Positions 1-5,852 of a stretch of DNA of 16,497 bases are shown here, in pieces; positions within the stretch are counted from its first letter, which is position 1; each line of letters starts with the position of its first letter. The stretch lies in assembly GCA_900317795.1 (NCBI GenBank), contig ONIF01000042.1, forward strand, positions 1-16,497, given 5' to 3'. A program made the position numbers and the translations under genes. This DNA is from an uncultured Eubacteriales bacterium. Lineage in GTDB: Bacteria; Bacillota; Clostridia; Oscillospirales; Acutalibacteraceae. Under the pieces are notes generated by a model. It was not told where the DNA came from. It was given only the letters and a program-made list of their open reading frames with translations, and ran no database searches.

Positions 1-759
1 GATTTGTGGCACCTGAAAGATATGCACGATGCCTTGCGCGCAACCGGACGCGATATCGTATACAGTATCTCCAATTCCGGTAAGATCCCCATGGCTCCCT
101 ACCTGGAGCGGTATGCCGAATGCTGGCGTACCACCGGCGATATCCGCGACGAGTGGAAGAATATGTCCAAGATCGGATTCGGCGGCCAGGATCAGTGGGG
201 GCCGTACAAGAAACCCGGTCGCTGGCCCGATGCCGATATGCTCGTGGTGGGCAAGGTAGGCTGGGGCCCCAAGACGCATCGGTCCCGGCTTACGCCCGAT
301 GAACAATATACACACATGACCCTGTGGTCGATTCTGGCTTCGCCGATGCTGATTGGCTGCGATATGGCCGATATGGATGCGTTTACCCGGAGCCTGCTCT
401 GCAACAATGAGGTGCTGGATGTGAACCAGGATCCCCTGGGCCTTCAGGCTTCGCGAGTGGAAGGGGACTGGAACGTGAAAAATGACGGTACCTACGCCAT
501 CTATTGCAAACCGCTGGAGGACGGAAGCGTTGCCATTGCCTTGTTTAACCTGACAACGGCTCCCAAACGAATCGGGTTCGTGCCCCGTTCGCTGGGGATG
601 GTGGGAACACAGCACCTGCGCGACCTTTGGCGTCAGCAGGATTTGGGATCGATTTGGTTCCGTGACAGATGGGAAACGGAAGTGGCTCCTCATGGCACCG
701 TTTTCCTGCGGGTTACGCCCGGTACGACGGGAGAACAAATCGTGGGTATGACGAGGTAG
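1..759 (+). CDS. GH27 family alpha-galactosidase, C-terminal fragment
   Basis: Secreted or periplasmic glycoside hydrolases of family GH27 remove terminal alpha-galactosyl (sometimes other alpha-glycosyl) groups from plant oligo- and polysaccharides. The frame is open from base 1, so the N-terminal half of the TIM barrel, including the YLKYD nucleophile region, lies outside the window. Visible family landmarks, numbered from the TTG at base 4, are WRTTGDI near residue 42, GRWPDADML near 72 (equivalent to the WNDPDML acid/base region), SPMLIGCDM near 113 and the EVLDVNQDPLG segment near 137. The C-terminal beta-sandwich domain follows (about 150-251). The stop is the TAG at 757-759. GC content and codon choice (GGC, CTG, CCC, CGG) differ sharply from every gene right of base 900, and a Bacteroidota promoter follows. 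I infer a Bacteroidota origin. The family call is secure; the exact substrate is not. Confidence 0.88.
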   Translation, partial: DLWHLKDMHDALRATGRDIVYSISNSGKIPMAPYLERYAECWRTTGDIRDEWKNMSKIGFGGQDQWGPYKKPGRWPDADMLVVGKVGWGPKTHRSRLTPDEQYTHMTLWSILASPMLIGCDMADMDAFTRSLLCNNEVLDVNQDPLGLQASRVEGDWNVKNDGTYAIYCKPLEDGSVAIALFNLTTAPKRIGFVPRSLGMVGTQHLRDLWRQQDLGSIWFRDRWETEVAPHGTVFLRVTPGTTGEQIVGMTR

Positions 760-2209
760 GAGGCTGAATCGTTTTAAAATCAGGGTACGCGAAAAAACGC
801 TGAAAATTTTTGAAAAAAGTTTTGGAGGTTAGAAAAAAAGGTGTATCTTTGCATTCCCGTTCGGACGACGAGCGGGATTTTTTGAGAAGTTCATTGATGT
901 CATCATCTTTTCTTGCAGTTGCGAGTGACTTCGGGATAAACACTCTGACACCGTTGGAAACTGCGATTACACCGCCTTTTACGACATCCGTAACAACACC
1001 TGTCACAACCGCTTTGTCCTCACAAGCCTTGACGATTTCGTCCCAGCCCTTCTGAGAATCTATAATTCTCTTTGAGAGGAGGATAGTACCCTCCTGGTCG
1101 TTTGTTTTCATAATTTTGAGGTCAAGCACATCGCCTATTTTGACGAGATCCTCTGTCTTGGCATTGGGGTCGCTTGAAAGCTCATCAAGAGGAACGATAC
1201 CGGTTTGTTTTCTGCCGACATCAACTCTTACTTCAGTTGGTGTAATTTCCACAACAACACCCTTTACCCTTCCATCTGTATTATAAGTTTTGAGAGATTC
1301 CTCCAAAAGCTCCTTAAAGTTTTCTTCGCCTTCCTCAACCTTTTTCATTTCTTCTTTAATTTCTTCTGTCATGGTTTGTAAAACCTCCTTTATAATGCTT
1401 GCCGGAGTTGACGCACCGGCTGTAACACCTGCACGACAGGCTTTTTTCAATGCCGACTTCGGCAGTTCGCCGGCAGTTTCGATTAGATACGTTTCCTCAC
1501 ACTTACTCTTGCAGATGTCAAAGAGTTTATTTGTATTGGAACTGTGTTTTCCGCCTATCACAAGCATAAGATCCGACTGAGATGCCAATACTTCCGCTTC
1601 TGACTGTCTTACAGACGTCGCATTACATATTGTACCATAAATTTTTAGATTTGTACAGAGTTTTTTCAATATTTCCAAAGATTTTTTCCATTCTGCCACA
1701 TCAAAAGTGGTCTGAGCAACGACACACACACTTTTTTCACGTAAATGTGGATTTTCTTTCAATATTCTCTCCAAATCATTGCTATTCGGAAAAGTATGGT
1801 ATTCCGAATGGCAGTATCCTATTATGCCTTGTACTTCGGGGTGATTTTGATTGCCTGCAATTAGTATTATATCACAAAGTTTTGAATGTTGCAACACTAT
1901 ATTATGAATTTTTTTTACAAAGGGGCAGGTTGCATCACGGTAGTCCAAATTCATGGACTTTATTTCATTTTCGGTACTTTCGGGAATGCCGTGTGCCCTT
2001 ATGACAAGCACGGAGTTTTCATCGACATCTTGGAGAGTTTCTGCTATTTTCACTCCCCTTTCCTCAAATTCACGCACCTTTTGCGGATTGTGTATGATGG
2101 GACCGAGCGTAAATACGCTTTTTCCCTCGTCAAGAAGTTCTTCAACTATATTTATCGCACGGTTTACGCCAAAGCATAAACCTGCCGATTTTGCGACAGT
2201 TATTTTCAT
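713..2209 (-). CDS. ispH: IspH-S1 fusion (HMBPP reductase / ribosomal protein S1), C-terminus lost at junction
   Basis: The N-terminal part (about residues 1-280) is 4-hydroxy-3-methylbut-2-enyl diphosphate reductase, the last enzyme of the MEP isoprenoid pathway. The three [4Fe-4S] cysteines are visible at C12, C95 (ATCPF) and C195 (ICNAT), with H40, H123 and E125 (NHPEVQG). A charged linker (about 282-308) leads to S1 RNA-binding repeats: one near 312-385 and a second from about 400 that is cut. Homology ends near residue 444 (base 878). The last 54 or so codons to the formal stop at 713 read antisense through foreign DNA, including the glycosidase end, and are not real protein. IspH fused to S1 is known in clostridia; several more S1 repeats are expected. 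The ATG at 2207-2209 overlaps the plsC stop (ATGA), so the two are translationally coupled in the cmk-plsC-ispH operon. Confidence 0.9.
   Translation of the reverse strand: MKITVAKSAGLCFGVNRAINIVEELLDEGKSVFTLGPIIHNPQKVREFEERGVKIAETLQDVDENSVLVIRAHGIPESTENEIKSMNLDYRDATCPFVKKIHNIVLQHSKLCDIILIAGNQNHPEVQGIIGYCHSEYHTFPNSNDLERILKENPHLREKSVCVVAQTTFDVAEWKKSLEILKKLCTNLKIYGTICNATSVRQSEAEVLASQSDLMLVIGGKHSSNTNKLFDICKSKCEETYLIETAGELPKSALKKACRAGVTAGASTPASIIKEVLQTMTEEIKEEMKKVEEGEENFKELLEESLKTYNTDGRVKGVVVEITPTEVRVDVGRKQTGIVPLDELSSDPNAKTEDLVKIGDVLDLKIMKTNDQEGTILLSKRIIDSQKGWDEIVKACEDKAVVTGVVTDVVKGGVIAVSNGVRVFIPKSLATARKDDDINELLKKSRSSSERECKDTPFFLTSKTFFKNFQRFFAYPDFKTIQPPTSSYPRFVLPSYRA
821..851 (+). promoter_or_regulatory. 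Bacteroidota-type primary sigma promoter
   Basis: TTTG at 821-824 and TATCTTTG at 844-851 are separated by exactly 19 bp, matching the Bacteroidota consensus TTTG-N19-TAnnTTTG. A hairpin follows just downstream (CCCGTTCG at 857-864 against CGAGCGGG at 870-877, loop GACGA), then a T-run and GAGAAGTTCATTGA. That arrangement resembles the leader of a Bacteroidota rRNA or other stable-RNA operon, but the downstream gene is missing because the sequence switches to clostridial DNA. The promoter match is seen directly; the leader identity is an inference. Confidence 0.75.
878..899. other. Junction between Bacteroidota-like and clostridial DNA
   Basis: To the left are a GC-rich glycosidase gene and a Bacteroidota promoter. 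To the right, the antisense strand encodes S1-domain protein sequence ending DDDINELLKK, which is normal for S1, and the frame then runs into unrelated residues (SRSSSERE and on). The stretch around TTTTTTGAGAAGTTCATTGA fits both a Bacteroidota stable-RNA leader and the clostridial S1 gene. A shared word of about 20 bases is what a mis-assembly would need. Natural recombination cannot be excluded from the sequence alone. Confidence 0.75.
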
Positions 2210-2811
2210 TTCAAATCCTTTTCCCTCATATTTTTAATTTCTCCCATTATCATTCTGCTTGCATTTCTGTATTCTTCGGGAGTACCCTTTTCAAGACCGA
2301 GTTCTTTGGGTGTCATAGGCTTTCCTATGGAAACGGTGATTTTTTGGAAAAGTTTGTATTTCTTATTTTTAGGTGTGATACACACGGGGATTACAGGAAC
2401 ATTCATTTGATGGGCAATAATTGACGCACCCGATTTCGGTCTTAAAAACTCACCTGTTTTGGAGCGTGTACCCTCTATGAATATTCCGAGAAGTCTGCCT
2501 TTTTTAACAACTTCCTCCGCTTCATTGATAGCCTTGCCGTCACCAGCCCCACGCTGTACGGGAAAAGCCCCCAGCCACCTTATTACCATTGCACCGAACG
2601 GATTTTTAAACAACTCCGCTTTTGCCATATAATATATCTGCCTTGGCACGCATACCCCCAGCATAATCGGGTCATGGTTGGAAAGGTGATTGGAACAGAT
2701 GATATACGCACCCTTTTTGGGAATATTCTTTTTCCCGTTCACTTTGTAGAAAAACATCAGTTTATATATCGGAATCAGCAGGCACCTGCCTATGAAATAC
2801 AATGCATTCAT
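2206..2811 (-). CDS. plsC: 1-acyl-sn-glycerol-3-phosphate acyltransferase (PlsC family)
   Basis: Acylates lysophosphatidic acid to phosphatidic acid at the inner face of the membrane during phospholipid synthesis. At 201 residues it has the normal size for bacterial PlsC. The catalytic H-X4-D motif is seen as NHLSNHDP (H42, D47). The acceptor-binding motif EGTR is at 113-116, FPVQRG lies at 83-88, and VPVIPVCI follows later. A hydrophobic N-terminal stretch (about 5-22) fits membrane attachment. The start codon shares one base with the cmk stop (TAATG) and the stop overlaps the ispH start (ATGA), giving a tightly coupled three-gene operon. The cmk-plsC-ispH/rpsA order is common in clostridia and supports each assignment. 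Confidence 0.93.
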   Translation of the reverse strand: MNALYFIGRCLLIPIYKLMFFYKVNGKKNIPKKGAYIICSNHLSNHDPIMLGVCVPRQIYYMAKAELFKNPFGAMVIRWLGAFPVQRGAGDGKAINEAEEVVKKGRLLGIFIEGTRSKTGEFLRPKSGASIIAHQMNVPVIPVCITPKNKKYKLFQKITVSIGKPMTPKELGLEKGTPEEYRNASRMIMGEIKNMREKDLK

Positions 2812-3479
2812 TAAATATCTGCCCTTTCCCTTATTATCTCGGTTATTCTCTTAACGGCTTCTTCCAGCGTCATATTTGACGTATCGACAGTTACGGAATT
2901 TTCGGCAGGCTTCAGGGGTGCAATTTCCCTGTTGCTGTCGTTGTAGTCTCGCTTGACTATATCCGTAAGCACGGTTGTATAATCCGCTTCTTCGCCCTTT
3001 TCGGCAAGCTGTAAAACACGCCTTTCCGCTCTTATTTCGGGCGATGCCGTCAAAAATATTTTCACCTGTGCATTCGGCAGAACTACCGTTCCTATATCCC
3101 TGCCGTCCATGATGACATTATCTCTCTTTGCAAAATTCCTCTGCAAGTCAAGCAGATATTTTCTGACCTGAGGTATTGCAGAAACCGTTGACGCTGCCAT
3201 TGATACATTTTCTGTACGGATTTCCTCCGACACATCAACATCGTTCAATAATATATGCTGTTCACCGTTGAGGAAAACAATACTTATATCTATTTCATGC
3301 AAAAGTTTTTCAACAGCATTGCTGTCGCCCTCATCTACGCCTTTTTTAATGCAGGCAAGTCCCACTGCCCTGTAAATAGCCCCCGTATCAACATACACAA
3401 ATCCCAATGCAGATGATACTTTTTTTGCAATCGTGCTTTTGCCTGCCCCTGCAGGACCGTCTATTGCTACCGCTATCAT
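2811..3479 (-). CDS. cmk: Cytidylate kinase
   Basis: Phosphorylates CMP/dCMP to the diphosphate in the cytoplasm, for nucleotide salvage and phospholipid precursor supply. At 222 residues it has the normal length. The Walker A loop GPAGAGKST is at residues 8-16, DTGAIYRAVG near 31-40 is the NMP-binding start, and MDGRDIGT, a typical CMP kinase signature, lies mid-protein, followed by the RRVLQL lid region. It is the first gene of the operon. The ATG at 3479 is preceded by a strong GGGGGGAT ribosome binding site six bases upstream, and a recognisable promoter lies 36 bases further out, which settles the start. Confidence 0.95.
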   Translation of the reverse strand: MIAVAIDGPAGAGKSTIAKKVSSALGFVYVDTGAIYRAVGLACIKKGVDEGDSNAVEKLLHEIDISIVFLNGEQHILLNDVDVSEEIRTENVSMAASTVSAIPQVRKYLLDLQRNFAKRDNVIMDGRDIGTVVLPNAQVKIFLTASPEIRAERRVLQLAEKGEEADYTTVLTDIVKRDYNDSNREIAPLKPAENSVTVDTSNMTLEEAVKRITEIIRERADI

Positions 3480-3514
3480 ACATTATCCCCCCAAAATATC
3501 ATATTTATACAAAC

Positions 3515-3542
3515 ATTATAGCATATTTTTCCAAAATTACAA
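3515..3542 (-). promoter_or_regulatory. Promoter of the cmk-plsC-ispH operon
   Basis: On the minus strand TTGTAA (3537-3542) and TATAAT (3515-3520) are 16 bp apart, 36 bp upstream of the cmk ATG. The -10 is perfect and the -35 matches 4 of 6. It sits just beyond the terminator of the upstream gene, as expected for a new transcription unit. Confidence 0.7.
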
Positions 3543-3547
3543 TAACA

Positions 3548-3581
3548 AAATCCCCGATTTCTTCAAAAAAATCGGGGATTT
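3548..3581 (-). terminator. Intrinsic terminator after the small membrane protein gene
   Basis: A 13-bp perfect inverted repeat with GC core (AAATCCCCGATTT at 3548-3560, AAATCGGGGATTT at 3569-3581) and an 8-nt loop. On the minus strand it lies 4 bp after the stop at 3586 and is followed by a T-rich stretch. The A/T flanks would also let it work weakly in the other direction, but no plus-strand gene ends here. Confidence 0.85.
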
Positions 3582-3585
3582 ATAT

Positions 3586-4284
3586 TTATCCTTCAATCTT
3601 ATTTTCTTCAAGCATTTTGATACCCTTGCAAAGATATACAACAAATACTACCGTCTTTGCAATATTCAGACAGCCTGTAATCAATGTCAAAAGCAATTCT
3701 ATCGAGGGGAAAAAGACATTTGCAAAACCGGACAATATTGCCACCACTGCAAGCACTATCACAACTGTACAAACCGTTTTGCCGTTGTTGTCAATCTTTG
3801 TATTGCCCGATTTCTGAGCCAGACTGCGAACACCGTTTATAATGCAAATCATTACAATTACTCCAAGCACTTTTACCGCAAGTGAAAGTACAGAGCCAAC
3901 CCAGCCCTTGAAAAATGCACTTACTACGGAAACGATAATTCCTGCAACAATAAATATCAACGCATTGTCAAATTCCTCGTCATCTGTTTTTGCCTCATTT
4001 ACGCCTGCTATCTGCATGATGTAAGCCACTATCGCCAAAATCATGGAACCAAATCCCAAAATAATGAATATAGAACCTCCGCCCATTGCTTCGGCAACCT
4101 GCTGAGAAGATATATCGTCTTTACTTCCAAAACCGCCCATCTGGATTACCGACACCAACACGATAAGTGCTGCAATCGACGTACCCACAATGTCCAGTAT
4201 TCCCGCAATTTTTAGGGTTTTCAAGCCCTCATAAGCTTTTCCGAATTTTGCCACTTTAATTTCTTTTTCTTTCATCTCACGCAT
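3586..4284 (-). CDS. Multi-pass membrane protein of unknown function
   Basis: I do not recognise the family. After a charged cytoplasmic N-terminus there are about six hydrophobic segments (near residues 30-50, 74-97, 112-130, 134-153, 173-193 and 197-217, counted from the upstream ATG at 4293). A polar loop of about 55-73 (GGFGSKDDISSQQ) and a DDEEFDN stretch near 104 are the only distinctive soluble parts. The C-terminus is short and charged. The upstream ATG at 4293 lies only one base after the AAAGGA ribosome binding site, while the ATG at 4284 is ten bases after it; I prefer 4284, but 4293 is possible. It is monocistronic, with a weak promoter before it and a strong terminator after it. 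No neighbour suggests a role. Confidence 0.8.
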   Translation of the reverse strand: MREMKEKEIKVAKFGKAYEGLKTLKIAGILDIVGTSIAALIVLVSVIQMGGFGSKDDISSQQVAEAMGGGSIFIILGFGSMILAIVAYIMQIAGVNEAKTDDEEFDNALIFIVAGIIVSVVSAFFKGWVGSVLSLAVKVLGVIVMICIINGVRSLAQKSGNTKIDNNGKTVCTVVIVLAVVAILSGFANVFFPSIELLLTLITGCLNIAKTVVFVVYLCKGIKMLEENKIEG

Positions 4285-4330
4285 TTTATTCATTTCCTTT
4301 CAAATTATTTTGTGTTTTTGAACTGAAAAT

Positions 4331-4339
4331 ATAATACCA
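4331..4339 (-). promoter_or_regulatory. Possible extended -10 promoter for the membrane protein gene
   Basis: The minus strand reads TGGTATTAT (extended -10 form TGn plus a 4/6 or 5/6 hexamer) about 45 bp upstream of the start. No convincing -35 box is present at 16-18 bp. It is offered because the gene sits between two terminators and must have its own promoter. Confidence 0.35.
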
Positions 4340-4366
4340 TACACCGACAAAAAATCGCATAAAAAA

Positions 4367-4397
4367 TTCCCGACTTTCAAAATGAAAAAGTCGGGAA
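4367..4397 (-). terminator. Intrinsic terminator of the LRR/Ig-like operon
   Basis: An 11-bp perfect inverted repeat (TTCCCGACTTT at 4367-4377, AAAGTCGGGAA at 4387-4397, loop 9) lies 18 bp after the stop of the leucine-rich repeat gene on the minus strand and is followed there by a T-run (4361-4366). Plus-strand Ts after 4397 make it potentially bidirectional. Confidence 0.88.
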
Positions 4398-4415
4398 CTT
4401 TTTACTTTTTATCAT

Positions 4416-5834
4416 TCAGTTTGTAACATTTACTTCAAAGTATTTCTTTGCAATAGTGCCTGTACTGTCTTTGACTTTTACACACACATTATAACCTGTG
4501 GCTTTATAAGGCTTTACAGCTACTTTTGCATTTGTACTGTAATTCTGTTTTACAGTCCATTTTGTTTCGGACTGCTTTTTATAAAGCACTGCATAAGTAT
4601 AACTGCCCATACCGCCTGTTGCTTTTGCATTCACCGTAAATGTACTGCCGTATTTGATAGAATTTGCAGAAATCGTTGAGTTATTGGCAAGCTTTGCATT
4701 GACTTTTACGTCAAAGAATTTTTTCACAATCGTTCCACTGCCGTCTTTGACCTTTACGCATACACTGTAATCCGTTGCCTTTGCAGGCTTTACGACTATT
4801 TGGGAATTTGTTGAGTAATTCTGCTTTACAGTCCAGTTTTTATCACTGTTTTTCTTATAGAGAACGGCATACGTATATGAACCTGCTCCGCCCGTTGCCT
4901 TTGCATTCAAAGTGACCGTTCCGACCAAAACAATCGTATTTGCCGAAATTGTACTGTTATTTGCAAGGGCATTTTCAACAAATTTCAGTTTGTTTCTTTT
5001 TGCATATAAATACGCTTCGGTATCCTTTGTGCCGTATATGGTAACATCTTCGGTAAAACAAAATGCATTACTGCCTATATAATTGACTGTTGCAGGGATA
5101 TATACTTTTTTAAGTTCGGGACAGTCGCAAAATGCACACATTCCTATGTTTGCAACTCCAAAAGGCATTTCCACTTCCGTTATTTTCTGACAGCCCTGAA
5201 ATGCATATTCCGATATGTATGAAACACTATTCGGAACGGTATATTTCCCCGACTTTCCTGCCGGAAACTGCATAAGCCTGTTCATATCTTTTGTAAAAAG
5301 TACTCCGTCACGGGATATATAATTTGCATTTCCCGACGCAACAAGGATTTTTTCAAGCGAATAGCATTCGCAGAATGCACCATAGCCTATGCTTGTCACT
5401 CCTGCAGGTATTGTAACTTCTTTGATTTTGATACAGTAGCCGAAAGCATACGTACCTATTTTTTTAAGAGATGACGGCAAAGTAAGGCTTGCAATATTCT
5501 CGCACCCTGCAAATGCCATATTTCCTATATCCTCAATGCTGTCGGGCAGAGTAAGCATTTTCACATTCTCGCACGTATTAAATGCCTCACTTGCTATTCT
5601 TGTAACAGGCTTTCCGTCTATCTCAGACGGCACGGTTATTTTAATTCCCGTACTGTTGCATTTGTCGATAGTAACTGAATTTCCCGAAACAGTGTATTCA
5701 AAACTGCCGTAAGTTGCGGCATTGACGGAAATTTCCCCCGAAATACCCGTATAATCAAGCACGCCCGTCATTTCCGCACCTGCAAGCACTGCCGTACAAA
5801 GCATTACCGCAAGCACCCTTTTCCAAACTTTCAT
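4416..5834 (-). CDS. Secreted BspA-type leucine-rich repeat protein with two C-terminal repeats
   Basis: Residues are numbered from the GTG at 5843. A Sec signal peptide covers about 4-24 (KVWKRV, then LAVMLCTAVLAGA). BspA-like (LRR_5) repeats span about 60-290, seen as recurring patterns of the type LTLPDSIEDIGNMAFAGCENI, TIPAGVTSIGYGAFCECYSL and EMPFGVANIGMCAFCDCPEL. Two near-identical modules of about 90 residues follow (292-383 and 385-475), each starting ANNSTISAN and containing GGxGSYTYAVLYKK and YxVCVKVKD; I do not recognise this module with certainty. There is no LPxTG or dockerin at the end, so the protein is probably released or bound non-covalently. BspA repeats in other bacteria bind host or matrix proteins; binding here is inference. 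I chose the ATG at 5834 because its signal peptide is compact; the in-frame GTG at 5843 is a rival. It is second in an operon with the Big_2 protein. Confidence 0.85.
   Translation of the reverse strand: MKVWKRVLAVMLCTAVLAGAEMTGVLDYTGISGEISVNAATYGSFEYTVSGNSVTIDKCNSTGIKITVPSEIDGKPVTRIASEAFNTCENVKMLTLPDSIEDIGNMAFAGCENIASLTLPSSLKKIGTYAFGYCIKIKEVTIPAGVTSIGYGAFCECYSLEKILVASGNANYISRDGVLFTKDMNRLMQFPAGKSGKYTVPNSVSYISEYAFQGCQKITEVEMPFGVANIGMCAFCDCPELKKVYIPATVNYIGSNAFCFTEDVTIYGTKDTEAYLYAKRNKLKFVENALANNSTISANTIVLVGTVTLNAKATGGAGSYTYAVLYKKNSDKNWTVKQNYSTNSQIVVKPAKATDYSVCVKVKDGSGTIVKKFFDVKVNAKLANNSTISANSIKYGSTFTVNAKATGGMGSYTYAVLYKKQSETKWTVKQNYSTNAKVAVKPYKATGYNVCVKVKDSTGTIAKKYFEVNVTN
4419..4964 (-). repeat. 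Two tandem ~270-bp coding repeats
   Basis: Bases 4695-4964 and 4419-4688 encode two closely similar 90-residue modules of the leucine-rich repeat protein (shared stretches ANNSTISAN, GSYTYAVLYKK, WTVKQNYSTN, VCVKVKD). The similarity is visible at both protein and DNA level, so this is a recent internal duplication or one kept similar by recombination. Confidence 0.8.
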
Positions 5835-5852
5835 AAAAATCACTCTTTCCTC

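Noticed and set aside
857..883. Hairpin plus T-run at 857-883 as a terminator for the galactosidase
   Set aside because: It lies downstream of the Bacteroidota promoter at 821-851 and so belongs to the leader of the next, missing unit; the T-run also coincides with the chimeric junction.
1582..2004. 140-residue plus-strand frame opposite ispH
   Set aside because: Shadow of the conserved IspH coding sequence.
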